Origin: Marimonas arenosa
GTDB taxonomy: Bacteria; Pseudomonadota; Alphaproteobacteria; Rhodobacterales; Rhodobacteraceae
Assembly: GCF_030848945.1 (NCBI RefSeq)
Contig: NZ_JANHAX010000004.1
Coordinates: 30,001-94,000 of the forward strand
DNA length: 64,000 nt
Direction of reading: 5' to 3'
The first letter of the stretch is position 1; each line of letters opens with the position of its first letter. Shown here piece by piece: positions 10,374-19,283 of this stretch. The position numbers were made by a program, and so were the translations under genes. Under the pieces are notes generated by a model that saw nothing but the letters and a program-made list of their open reading frames with translations, made no database searches and was not told where the DNA came from.

Positions 10374-11942
10374 TCATGGCAGCATCATGCCCCGCAGCAC
10401 GAAGTAGAACAGCGCGGCGAGGAAGGCCGACACCGGCACGGTGATGATCCAGGCCGAGACGATTTTCAGCAGCGACGAGCGATGCACCAGTTGCCGCTTC
10501 AGTGCCTTTTGCAGCTGCCTGCGCTCGGCCGCGTCGATCACCGCGTCCGGCCCCATTTTCTTGAGCTCGTCAAGGATGCGCTGCTTGTCTTCGGGCGGCG
10601 CGTTCTGGAAAGTCATCAGCACCTGCTCGGCCAGGGCGAAGTCCTTTTCGCCCTCGTGATGGTGCAGCACGTCCTCGATCACCTTGCCGAGACGGGTTTC
10701 CAGAAACTCGCGCAGGAACCCGACGCCGAACACGGCACCCAATGCCACGTGGGTCGAGCTGATCGGCATGCCAAGCTGGCTGGCGATGATCACGGTGATG
10801 GCCGCGGCCAGCGCGATGCAGAAGGCACGCGACCGGTCCAGCTCGGTGATTTCCGACCCTACGGTCCGGATCAGCTTGGGCCCGAACAGCGCCAAGCCGA
10901 CCGAAATACCGATCGCCCCGATCACCATCACCCAGAGGGGGATCGCCACCTTGGAGGATCCACCCTCGGCATTGGTCAGCGCGTCCACCACGCCGGCGAG
11001 CGGCCCGACGGCGTTGGCCACGTCATTGGCCCCGTGGGCAAAGCTCAGAAGCGCCGCCGAGATGATCAGCGGAACGGTGAATAGCTGGTTCACCCCGTTA
11101 CGGTTGTTCTCAAGCTTCGGGGCCGCCTTGTTGATCATCGGGCGCACGATCACGATCGCAGCAAGCCCGACGACAAGGCCGATCAGAATGGCGTTGGTGA
11201 AGTCGACCTTGACCAGCTTCTTGATGCCCTTCAGCACGATATAGGTGGTAAACGCCCAAGCCATGATGCCGATCATGAAAGGCACCACCTTGCGCGCCGC
11301 CTCGACCGGATCGGACTTGAAGAAGATCGTCTTCTTCAGGAAGAACAGGAACATGGCCGCGATGATCCCGCCGGTGACCGGAGACACCACCCAGCTCAGC
11401 GCGATTTTCCCCATCGAGTCCCAGTTGACAACATCCCAGCCCGCCGCCGCGATGCCGGCACCCATGACACCGCCGACGATCGAATGGGTCGTCGAGACCG
11501 GCGCGCCCAGCCACGTGGCGGCGTTCAGCCACAGCGCCGCACCGATCAGAGCGCCCATCATCACCCAGATGAACACATCCTTGTCGGGCACGTCCGCCGG
11601 GTCGATGATGCCTTTCTTCACCGTCGAGACAACGTCGCCGCCGGCGATGATCGCCCCGCCGGCCTCGAAAATCGCGGCGATCACGATCGCCCCGGTCAGT
11701 GTCAGCGCGTAAGACCCGACCGCCGGGCCAACGTTGTTGGCCACGTCGTTGGCACCGATGTTCATCGCCATGTAGGCACCGATCACCGCCGCCGCGACCA
11801 GCAGGTAAAGCTGTTCGACATGGGCGAAACTGGCGCCGGTATAGACCATAACCCCGACCACGAAGAGAATGGCCGATCCCAGCCTCCCCATTTCCGAGCG
11901 GCTTAGATTGGTCGCACTTTCGATCTTCAGGTATTCTTTCAC
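10374..11942 (-). CDS. pit: inorganic phosphate transporter, Pit family
   Basis: A 522-residue low-affinity metal-phosphate/proton symporter. Both family repeats are present: GANDVANNVGP near the N-terminus and HGANDVANAVGP in the middle, each followed by PVSTTHS or PISSTHV. About ten membrane segments surround a cytoplasmic helical region. The frame is open far upstream, but the hydrophobic part begins after the GTG at 11942 (MKEYLKIESATNL), which has GGAGAGG 9 nt before it. Together with the PNaS gene it makes a two-transporter phosphate operon. Confidence 0.87.
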   Translation of the reverse strand: MKEYLKIESATNLSRSEMGRLGSAILFVVGVMVYTGASFAHVEQLYLLVAAAVIGAYMAMNIGANDVANNVGPAVGSYALTLTGAIVIAAIFEAGGAIIAGGDVVSTVKKGIIDPADVPDKDVFIWVMMGALIGAALWLNAATWLGAPVSTTHSIVGGVMGAGIAAAGWDVVNWDSMGKIALSWVVSPVTGGIIAAMFLFFLKKTIFFKSDPVEAARKVVPFMIGIMAWAFTTYIVLKGIKKLVKVDFTNAILIGLVVGLAAIVIVRPMINKAAPKLENNRNGVNQLFTVPLIISAALLSFAHGANDVANAVGPLAGVVDALTNAEGGSSKVAIPLWVMVIGAIGISVGLALFGPKLIRTVGSEITELDRSRAFCIALAAAITVIIASQLGMPISSTHVALGAVFGVGFLREFLETRLGKVIEDVLHHHEGEKDFALAEQVLMTFQNAPPEDKQRILDELKKMGPDAVIDAAERRQLQKALKRQLVHRSSLLKIVSAWIITVPVSAFLAALFYFVLRGMMLP

Positions 11943-12275
11943 TACCACAGGCCTCTCCCCCCCATCGTAAGAACAGGTATACGCATTCGTTCCGCGACCC
12001 CGTTTCTTCGTGACCGCGGCAAAAGCAAGCCCTGTTTCAAGATTTGAATGGCACGCCTTCCTTGACCCGGATTTGCGCTGGGTCATTGACAGGTGCTGAA
12101 AGGCTGACACTGGGTGTTTTTTGCTACACGTCCTGATCCGCTTGGCCGGAAGGATGAAACGGGAGCCTTCGCACGAGCGTCCGGGAAATGGTGGGCGACG
12201 CTTGCCCGCGGGTCGCCGGGCGCGTTGCCGCACGCCGGACAACCGAAGCCCGAGTCGCTCGACAACGGCGGTGTG
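11943..12275. other. intergenic, upstream of pit
   Basis: 333 nt between the stop of the tail-fibre-like gene and the pit start. It must hold the promoter of the phosphate-transporter operon. I see a C-rich run just before the ribosome site but no clear pho box, hairpin or reading frame that I would defend. Confidence 0.4.
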
Positions 12276-13472
12276 TCACCGCTCGGTGCTGTCGCGAACA
12301 GCGGCTTCGAGCGCCGCGAGCCGGGCTTCGAGATCGGGAATGCGCCGAATCTGGGATTCGAGCTGTGCGATGTAGATATGCGCGTGTTCCAGCTCGTTGA
12401 GCATCTGGCCGTGGCGTTCGCTGATATTGATCGGGGCGTCTGGCACGGTGGGGCCGATGGCCGGCAAATGACCCAGCGCAAACATTTGGTCTGCATGTTC
12501 CTCGATCGACGGCAGGTCGTAATCGTCGGAAAATACTGCGTCGCAGCCCTTTTCACAGGTTGGGCCGCCGGTGATGAGCTGGCCGGTGATCTCGAGATCG
12601 CCGGTCGTGCCGTCCAACATGAAGAACCTGGTCTTGGCGGGGCTGCGTGACCCGACAACGCCGCGCTTCATCACTAGATTGGACCCGGCACCGATGCTCC
12701 ATTCACCGTCGGTGGCGGTGTTGCCCATCACCAGTTCGGGGCGGCCGTTGTTTTGCAGGTTCATCATCGTACGCGGAACCGTCGTGGCATCTGTTTCCTG
12801 CACCATGAACGTGGCCGTGCCGTCGTCGCGGCGTAAATGCAGCGCGGCTGTCGGGCTGCCGAAGCCAAGGCCGATATCGCCGTCGTCCAGGATGGTGAGC
12901 GCGTTTTGCGGTGCACCGGCCTGGATCAAGAACGGCACTTTCAATCCGCCGTCCCATGTGCGGATGCCAAACCCCACTTCGGATCCGAAGATATCCCATT
13001 CATAGGGCGCGTTGCCGTTGCTGCCGTCCTGTTCCAGCTTGATCGTGGGCGTGCTGCCGGACATCACGTGCAGGTCGGCTTGTGGCAGGAACGTGCCCAG
13101 GCCGACATTGCCGTTGTCGCTGATTTTCAGAGCATAGTATGGCGCGTCTGCGTCCACACGAAAGACGGTCTTGGCATGCGATTTGACGGCGAAGTATTCG
13201 CTGTCCGACCAGACGTCGTTGACCTCGATTTTCCAATCGCGGGTCGAGGCACCCTGGCCCGTGGACGTGTCCTCGAACACGATTGACGTGTCGGAAGATT
13301 TCAGTTTGAGCGCTTCGTAGATGAAGGATTCCGAGCCCGTACAGCCCTGCCCGGCGCATAAATGTCCATCGACGCTGTGATTGCCACTCAGCACGGTCTG
13401 GGCCAGTGCGGCCGGTGCCAGGACCAGGCACAGGAACTGACTGGCAAGAAACAGGAACATCCGGGTTCGCAT
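12276..13472 (-). CDS. secreted protein with tail-fibre-like repeats and C-terminal coiled coil
   Basis: 398 residues beginning with a signal peptide (MRTRMFLFLASQFLCLVLAPAALA). The middle consists of repeated beta segments of the type NGNVGLGTFLPQADLHV and DGDIGLGFGSPTAALHL, as in trimeric fibre or adhesin stalks. The C-terminus has a VFSDDYDLPSIEEHADQMFALGHLPAI segment, a pattern also seen in Bacteroidetes fibre proteins, then a coiled coil (about 340-395). ATG at 13472 follows a GGGAGA site. It lies 180 nt downstream of the large regulator and may be its target. Function unknown; likely a trimeric surface or periplasmic fibre. Confidence 0.7.
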   Translation of the reverse strand: MRTRMFLFLASQFLCLVLAPAALAQTVLSGNHSVDGHLCAGQGCTGSESFIYEALKLKSSDTSIVFEDTSTGQGASTRDWKIEVNDVWSDSEYFAVKSHAKTVFRVDADAPYYALKISDNGNVGLGTFLPQADLHVMSGSTPTIKLEQDGSNGNAPYEWDIFGSEVGFGIRTWDGGLKVPFLIQAGAPQNALTILDDGDIGLGFGSPTAALHLRRDDGTATFMVQETDATTVPRTMMNLQNNGRPELVMGNTATDGEWSIGAGSNLVMKRGVVGSRSPAKTRFFMLDGTTGDLEITGQLITGGPTCEKGCDAVFSDDYDLPSIEEHADQMFALGHLPAIGPTVPDAPINISERHGQMLNELEHAHIYIAQLESQIRRIPDLEARLAALEAAVRDSTER

Positions 13473-13652
13473 GATCGTCTCCCAAAAGCATGGACCGCCC
13501 AAGGTCCGCAATTGCACCGGGATGCGCGCTTGTTCTGAAAAGGTCTCGGTTCTGAGTTCAGCTGGAAAAACGCGCTTTCCGCTCCACCCACATCTTAAGG
13601 CGGGCGCGCAGCGGGAATCCTGATCCAGTTCTAAGGAAATTCTGAAGAAGCG

Positions 13653-16600
13653 CTATTTTGCCGGTTTCAGCGCCAACATATGTGCGCCCATTCCGAAACG
13701 CTCGGCCAATGCGGTGGCCTCGGCGGCGTGGCGGGTGGCGGCGTCGGGCTCGCCTAGTATTTCCGCCGAAACGGCAGCCACGGCGTGAATGCGGGGCGCA
13801 AAGTACCTGTCCCCGGTTCGTTCCGCGCATGCCAACGCGTGCCGGGCGGCGGCAAGCGCGTCATCGAACCTTTCCGCCCGCAACAGGGTTTCGGCCTTTA
13901 ACCCGTACCAGTTGGCCAGTTGCACTCCGGCGCCCGTGGCCTCGAAAATGGCGATGCCCTGCTCGATCTCGGCAAGCCCGTCTTCGGCCCGGCCAAGCTG
14001 ACCGAGCGCCCAGCCGCGTTCGACCAGGCCAGAGCCCAGCCAGAAAGGGAAGCGGTGGTCGCGGCTGATACGGATTGCATCGTCGGCCACCGCAAGAGCG
14101 CCCGCGGCATCGCCATCGAAAATCAGCAGATCGGCACACAGCCCGGCATGGGTTGCCGCGGCGAAGGGGTTTTCGCGCAGGTCGCGGATTTCCTCCGACG
14201 TGGTCAAGTGAATTCGAGCCGCGGCGCTGTCACCCATCAGGGCCGCGGCCCATCCGGCATATGCCGCGCAGGCGACAGCGGCGTTCTGCGCCGGGATCGA
14301 GTCGGGTGGGGCCGCGGCGAGATGCGTCAGCCCGGTGCTTAGATGATCGAGCCCGGTCGCGAGCTGCCCCTCATGCACGAGGATTTCCCCTGCCGCGGCA
14401 TGGGCTTGCGCCTTGAGCGCCGGGGCGTTCGAACCTTCGGCGGTGGCTAGAAGCGCCTTGGCGTGGGCGAAGGATTTCGACAGTCGTCCCAGCACCCAGT
14501 TGTTCAGCCAAAGCCCGATATCGATCTGGAACCCGACGGCCGGCGAGCGCACGGTGCGATTGAGTTCACTGGCGCGGGCATAAGCCTCGCCGACCTCGGT
14601 CGCGCCGTAACCACGCAGCGCTGTCAGTGCCAGCGCCATGGCAAGGCGCAGGTCGAGCTCAGTCTTCGCCGCCTCCGGCGTGTCGGTGTCGATCAGCGCG
14701 ATCCCGGCCTCGGCAAAGGCGATCGCCTCGTGATGCGTCGAGCGGTGCAGTGCGTAACGGCAGGCGGCCTGCCAGTGTCCGATCGCCCGGTTGGTTTCGC
14801 CGGCCTCCTGGAGATGCCAGGCCAGCTGTTCCGGCCGGGCGGGTTCCGCGCCGCTGCCGGCGTCGAGCAGTCGGGCGATCTCGCCATGCAGGCGGGTGCG
14901 GTCCCGGGGCGAGACCATGGCATAGGCGGCATCGCTGATCAGCATGTGTCGGAACCCGAAGCCGGTGGCCTCTTCTCTGAGGAAGCGGGTTCGCATCAGG
15001 GCCTCGGCGTCACGCGCGAGCGCCTCGGACGATCGGCCGAGAAGTTGCGCAGCCAGGTCGGCCGGGGCCGGAGGGCCGATGACGGCCACGGCATAGAGCA
15101 GCATCCGCAAGTTATCGGAGAGCGCGCTGATGCGGGCAGAGATCACCGCCTGCACCGTGCCGGGCAGGCTGCGGGCCGGGTCGGCGCCGTCATGCGTGGC
15201 CAGCGCCAGTTCCTCGAGGAAAAACGGATTTCCGGCGGCACGTTCGGCCAGGGTTTCGAGCGCGCTGTCGTCGATCCTGGCCAGCGCGGGGTTGGTGCGC
15301 AGCAGCGCGACGCTGTCACCATGGCCCAACGGCGACAACTGCAACTGTGCCTCGGTCAATGGCGGCTGGTCGCCGGGCCGGGTTGTCAGTACGAGCAGGA
15401 TGGGGTGCCGATCGATCCGCCGGGCCATCGCATCGAACAGCGCCTGCGAGGAGGCATCGGTCCAGTGGACATCCTCGATCACGATCACCAGCGGGCGATG
15501 GGAGGCGACCTCGCCAAGCAACCGTCCGACCAACGCGTTGCGCCGCTTGCGGCGCTGGTGGTCAGACAACGCCGTCAGCGCCGGGTCGGGCGCGGCGGCG
15601 TCGTCGAGCAGGTCACGCCGCAGCGCCTTGTCGATCGGATCCGGGGTCAGCCGGTCAGGCAGATCGGCGAACAGGGTCGCGCACAGCGCCCGCACCGGGG
15701 CAAGCGGCGTGTTGGCCAGTGCGGGCAGGCAATGCACGATCGCGCTGCGAAACGCACGCCTGTCGAGCCGGTCCAGAAACTCGGACACCAGTCGCGATTT
15801 TCCGATCCCCGCCGGCCCCGACAAGGTCACGGCCTGGCCGCGCCCGTCCTGCAGGGCGGGCAGCCCGGCCAAGAGAAACGCCATTTCGGCATCGCGCCCG
15901 ACGAACCCGGAGCGTGAGCGAGCCGGTCGCGCCGGGATGCCACTGCGACGTTCGGCGATCGTGACGAGACGATAGCCCGACACGGCGGGGCAGGTGGTGA
16001 TCTCGTCGCCCATATGCTGCAGCGTGCTGTCGCCGAGCAGGGTCTCGCCGGGCCGCGCGGTCTGGGCGAGCGCCGTTGCGCCGCGCTCGATAGCATTGGG
16101 CGGGGCCCAGTTGCCGTCCTCCGCGTCCCCGGATCCTGCGAGTTCGAGCGCCCCGGTTTCGACGGCAAAGGCCGGCATGGTGCCGGCGGCGGCAAGGGTC
16201 TCGGTCAGATCTGCCGCACAGTAAAGCGCTTGGCGAGGCGCATCGTCGGTCGAGCGCGCCATGCCAAAGACGGCGGTGAACCCGTCGATCAGCATGTGCA
16301 GGAGCTGGCCCTGATGGGTCTCGACCAATGCGCGCGCGGTCCGATAGCTGTCCTCTGCCCGATCCGGTGCCGGTGTCATGCCTGTATCATTGTCGCAGAA
16401 CCGAACGCAGAGCACCGCCGCAAGCCGGGTTTCGCGCAGGGACAGAGCCGCGGCCGGGGCATTGGTATCGGCATCGGTGATCAACTCGGCGACGAAGCGG
16501 AAGCCGCGGCTGTGATAGGTCCGGACCACCATCGGGCGGCGCGGGTCGTCGCCGAGCGCCTTGCGCAGCTGGCTGACGGCGGTCTGCAGCGAGGCCTCGG

Positions 16601-16778
16601 AAGCATTCGCGGGCCACAGCGCGTCGAGTAACTCGGCCTTGGACACCATCCGGTCGCTGCGTTCGGCGAGGTAGACCAGCAGGGCAAAAACCTTCGGCGG
16701 GACCGGTTGTGGCAGACCGTTTCGCCGTAATTCGCGGCGCTCGATGTCGAGTTCGAAATCTTGAAACCGAAATACCAT
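13653..16778 (-). CDS. large winged-helix/cyclase-like/AAA/TPR transcriptional regulator
   Basis: 1041 residues with four parts. (1) An OmpR/CadC-type winged helix (FQDFELDIERRELRRNG to YHSRGFRFVAEL, about 1-100). (2) A region about 115-285 resembling a class III nucleotidyl cyclase (VLCVRFCDND, LHMLIDGFTAVFG, PNAIERGATALAQTARPGETLL), probably degenerate. (3) An AAA/NTPase module with Walker A GPAGIGKS (about 321-328) and Walker B LVIVIEDVHWTD. (4) A long TPR-like helical C-terminus. The ATG at 16778 starts the winged helix directly. It resembles AfsR/MalT-like signal-integrating activators. Targets and inducer are unknown. Confidence 0.8.
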   Translation of the reverse strand: MVFRFQDFELDIERRELRRNGLPQPVPPKVFALLVYLAERSDRMVSKAELLDALWPANASEASLQTAVSQLRKALGDDPRRPMVVRTYHSRGFRFVAELITDADTNAPAAALSLRETRLAAVLCVRFCDNDTGMTPAPDRAEDSYRTARALVETHQGQLLHMLIDGFTAVFGMARSTDDAPRQALYCAADLTETLAAAGTMPAFAVETGALELAGSGDAEDGNWAPPNAIERGATALAQTARPGETLLGDSTLQHMGDEITTCPAVSGYRLVTIAERRSGIPARPARSRSGFVGRDAEMAFLLAGLPALQDGRGQAVTLSGPAGIGKSRLVSEFLDRLDRRAFRSAIVHCLPALANTPLAPVRALCATLFADLPDRLTPDPIDKALRRDLLDDAAAPDPALTALSDHQRRKRRNALVGRLLGEVASHRPLVIVIEDVHWTDASSQALFDAMARRIDRHPILLVLTTRPGDQPPLTEAQLQLSPLGHGDSVALLRTNPALARIDDSALETLAERAAGNPFFLEELALATHDGADPARSLPGTVQAVISARISALSDNLRMLLYAVAVIGPPAPADLAAQLLGRSSEALARDAEALMRTRFLREEATGFGFRHMLISDAAYAMVSPRDRTRLHGEIARLLDAGSGAEPARPEQLAWHLQEAGETNRAIGHWQAACRYALHRSTHHEAIAFAEAGIALIDTDTPEAAKTELDLRLAMALALTALRGYGATEVGEAYARASELNRTVRSPAVGFQIDIGLWLNNWVLGRLSKSFAHAKALLATAEGSNAPALKAQAHAAAGEILVHEGQLATGLDHLSTGLTHLAAAPPDSIPAQNAAVACAAYAGWAAALMGDSAAARIHLTTSEEIRDLRENPFAAATHAGLCADLLIFDGDAAGALAVADDAIRISRDHRFPFWLGSGLVERGWALGQLGRAEDGLAEIEQGIAIFEATGAGVQLANWYGLKAETLLRAERFDDALAAARHALACAERTGDRYFAPRIHAVAAVSAEILGEPDAATRHAAEATALAERFGMGAHMLALKPAK

Positions 16779-16918
16779 AATAATCAGGATTAACGGACGC
16801 ACCGCGGCTTTTGTCAAATGACATTGCCTGGACGTCCGGAGTGCGGATCATCGCCCGCGCAGGGGGCTTGGATGGGGGGCGCGGCGCGGCGGCCAAGCCA
16901 CCCCGATCCGGACGCGGG

Positions 16919-17617
16919 CTACATCGCCCTGGTCGTGCCGCCGTCCACCCGCAGGCTCTGGCCGGTGATGTAAGAGCTGTCCTCGCTCAGCAGGAAGGCG
17001 GCGGCCTTGGCCTGCTCTTCGGCCCGACCAATCCGCTTGAGCGCCGCCATATCGGCGAACTTGCCGACGTCGAGGCTGTCCGTGAAGCCCGGTAACAGGC
17101 AGTTCATGCGGATATTGGCCGGTCCGTAGCGGTCGGAATAGAGCTTGGTGAAGGACGAGACGCCGACGCGATAGACCGAGGAGGTCGGGAACATCAGGCT
17201 CGGTTCGAAGGCCGAGAAGGTGGTGACGTTGACGATCGAGCCGCCACCCTGCTGCTCCATCACCGGGGTGACCAGTTTCGCCATCCGGATCACCGGCTTC
17301 AGTACCATATCGTGGGCGCGGTCCCAGTCCTCTTCCGATATCTCCAGCAGATCGCCCTTTGGCGGGCCGCCGACATGGATCAGGAGCGCGTCGATCCGGC
17401 CGTAACGCTCCATCGTCAGGTTGAAGATTGCGCGTGTGTCTTCGGCCCGCTCGGCCCGGCCGCGCCGGGCGATGGCGCCAAGCTCGGCGGCGAGTGTTTC
17501 GCAACTGTCCGAGGGCGACATCAGGGCGAGGCGATAATCACGGCTATGCATTTCGCGGGCTATCGCGGCGCCCATGCCGCGACCGCCGCCGATGATCAGG
17601 CAGGTCTTTTCCACCAT
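16919..17617 (-). CDS. SDR-family protein with atypical active site
   Basis: 232 residues with a Rossmann start (GGGRGMGAAIA, about 10-20), NAG-like loop replaced by HVGG, and a C-terminal SLRVDGGTTRAM typical of classical short-chain dehydrogenases. Aligned on the VSSFTK and LLPGF segments, the catalytic YxxxK is replaced by SxxxR and the catalytic serine by threonine (NVTTFSAFEP). It may use another chemistry, bind nucleotide without catalysis, or be a divergent reductase. Good GAGGAGAGA site before the ATG. It stands alone between two same-strand genes with gaps of 140 and 297 nt. Confidence 0.75.
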   Translation of the reverse strand: MVEKTCLIIGGGRGMGAAIAREMHSRDYRLALMSPSDSCETLAAELGAIARRGRAERAEDTRAIFNLTMERYGRIDALLIHVGGPPKGDLLEISEEDWDRAHDMVLKPVIRMAKLVTPVMEQQGGGSIVNVTTFSAFEPSLMFPTSSVYRVGVSSFTKLYSDRYGPANIRMNCLLPGFTDSLDVGKFADMAALKRIGRAEEQAKAAAFLLSEDSSYITGQSLRVDGGTTRAM

Positions 17618-17914
17618 ACTGTCTCTCCTCAGCCGGGGTCATGGTTGCATCGGATCTCTGGTCTCCCCAGACGGGCGCAGACGGCCGCGGAAGTCAAGTC
17701 CGGCGCGACCGGCAAGCGTGTCACCGACGCGGCCGCCAAGAACCCCGCCACCGTCGTCTCGAGGGTGTGCGGGAAGGTGGAGTGCCCGCCCGAAGCCGCG
17801 CAACGATCTCTGCTCACCGGTTTCCCGCAACGACGACAATCCGGCGGCCCCGGTCCGGGAGACACCCTGTCCGGGTACGGCCGGCTTTAAGGCGCGGCCG
17901 GCAGGCCGGTGCGG
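17618..17914. other. intergenic, nothing recognised
   Basis: About 300 nt between the start of the SDR gene and the end of the Gly-rich cluster. Short GC palindromes occur (gtccgggtacggccgg near 17870), but there is no stem followed by a T run and no supported gene. It should contain the SDR promoter. Confidence 0.4.
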
Positions 17915-18466
17915 CTATTGTGCGTAGGGCGGCGGGCCGCCGTAGTTGCCGGGCCAGCCGAACGGCATCATCGAGTTCAGCGTGCCCATCATCGGGCTGA
18001 CGGTGCGGTCGAGATTGGTCGCCGAATGCTGCATCAGCGTCACCGCCTGCTGCATCCGTGCAACGCTCGACGACATGTTGGAGATGGTGCCGTTCATCTC
18101 GGCCATGTCAGCGGACATGCCATCGATATCGGCCGACATGACCGAGATGTTCTGGTTCATGTTGACCATCGACCGGGTCATCGCCTGCATTTGCTGGGTC
18201 ATTTTCTGGCTTTCACCCAGCATCAGATGCACGTCGGTTGTCAGCCGGTAGATCAGGAAGAACCCATAGAACGCCAGGATCACGAACCCGGTCATCCCGG
18301 CATAGACGATGAGCCGCACGGTGCGCATGGCGACCGTCGCCTTCTCGAGATACTCCAGATATTCCGGCGGACGGTAGACTTCGCCACGGAGTTCTGCAGC
18401 ACCGCTGGAATAGTCGAAATTCGGGGGATCCTGCTGCTTGTCCGATGCACCAGTTTTTTTTGTCAT
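17915..18466 (-). CDS. membrane protein with Met-rich coiled coil
   Basis: 183 residues. An acidic N-terminus is followed by one or two membrane segments (LIVYAGMTGFVILAFYGFFLIY, about 52-73) and then a long methionine-rich helix in which Met recurs every three to four residues (MTQQMQAMTRSMVNMNQNIS). It ends in a Pro/Gly/Tyr tail (GWPGNYGGPPPYAQ) like the secreted proteins of the same cluster. GGAGG precedes the ATG. Likely an inner-membrane tether with a periplasmic coiled coil. Last gene of the nine-gene cluster; the exact role is unknown. Confidence 0.7.
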   Translation of the reverse strand: MTKKTGASDKQQDPPNFDYSSGAAELRGEVYRPPEYLEYLEKATVAMRTVRLIVYAGMTGFVILAFYGFFLIYRLTTDVHLMLGESQKMTQQMQAMTRSMVNMNQNISVMSADIDGMSADMAEMNGTISNMSSSVARMQQAVTLMQHSATNLDRTVSPMMGTLNSMMPFGWPGNYGGPPPYAQ

Positions 18467-18523
18467 GCTCTGCCTCCGCTCGGGTCGGGTCCCCGGCGGG
18501 TGTCAGGCCGCCGGGCCAAGTCG

Positions 18524-19183
18524 TCAATCCGTGTCGCTCTGCCCCTGAGATGCGCCCGCAGTGGCCCCGGGGGCAGTTGGTGCCGTCGCGGCAGGGCCTC
18601 CCGCCGGGCTCAAGCCGGCCGGCGTGGCGGGCATCGCCGTCGCTATCGCGATCCGGTTCCGCAGGTCCGCAGCCAGTGCCGGGGCGCCGATGCTGATCGC
18701 CGGGACCAGCGCCTGGGCTTCGCCGTTGCGGCCCTCGGCCAGCAGGTAAAGCGCGGCGGAATAATAGGCGCCCGCGGCTTCGCCGACCTCGCCGTTGTAG
18801 TAATAGACGTTGCCCAGCTCGCCATGTGCATCGGCATCCGCAGGATTGGCGGCGAGATAGACCTTGTATCGGGTGATTGCCGCCTTGACGTCGCCGCTGG
18901 CAAAGGACTGACGCGCGGCGGCGAGATCAGCCGTGACTCCGGTCCCGAGAGTGTCATCACTGCTGGCCGGAGCGGTCGCATGGGCCGGCGCGGCGGTGCC
19001 GCTGTCGCTGCCTTGCGCGCCTTCCGCGAACGCCCAGCGCCAGGCTTCGCGCGCCCCATAGGCGATCGCCTTGCCGCCGCGGGTGAGCGCGTCGCCGATC
19101 GGTTTCAGGCTGCCGCCGCTCCATGCGCCGAGCGCGAAGAAGATCGCGGCCCAGAAGATGGCCGTTATGAGTCGTCCCAGCAT
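18524..19183 (-). CDS. membrane-anchored TPR protein
   Basis: 219 residues with an N-terminal membrane anchor (LITAIFWAAIFFALGAWSGG) and TPR-like helices around 85-165 (AARQSFASGDVKAAITRYKVYLAANPADADAHGEL in part). A Pro/Ala-rich tail follows (GPAATAPTAPGATAGAS). It probably scaffolds protein contacts on the periplasmic side of the inner membrane. 57 nt before the Met-rich membrane gene and 100 nt after the GSPF-repeat gene, on the same strand. AAAGGA ribosome site. Confidence 0.7.
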   Translation of the reverse strand: MLGRLITAIFWAAIFFALGAWSGGSLKPIGDALTRGGKAIAYGAREAWRWAFAEGAQGSDSGTAAPAHATAPASSDDTLGTGVTADLAAARQSFASGDVKAAITRYKVYLAANPADADAHGELGNVYYYNGEVGEAAGAYYSAALYLLAEGRNGEAQALVPAISIGAPALAADLRNRIAIATAMPATPAGLSPAGGPAATAPTAPGATAGASQGQSDTD

Positions 19184-19283
19184 GGGCGTTCCTTTCCGGT
19201 TATTTCATCCGGTCATTCTGTTGGCGCCTGCGGCGGGGCGATGTCGTGGCTCCGCCGCAGGTGCAGAAGGTGCGGCTGCCGTG

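Noticed and set aside
14463-15917. A 484-codon plus-strand frame inside the large regulator
   Set aside because: Low-complexity Gly/Arg/Gln-rich shadow; Walker A and B motifs are read on the minus strand.
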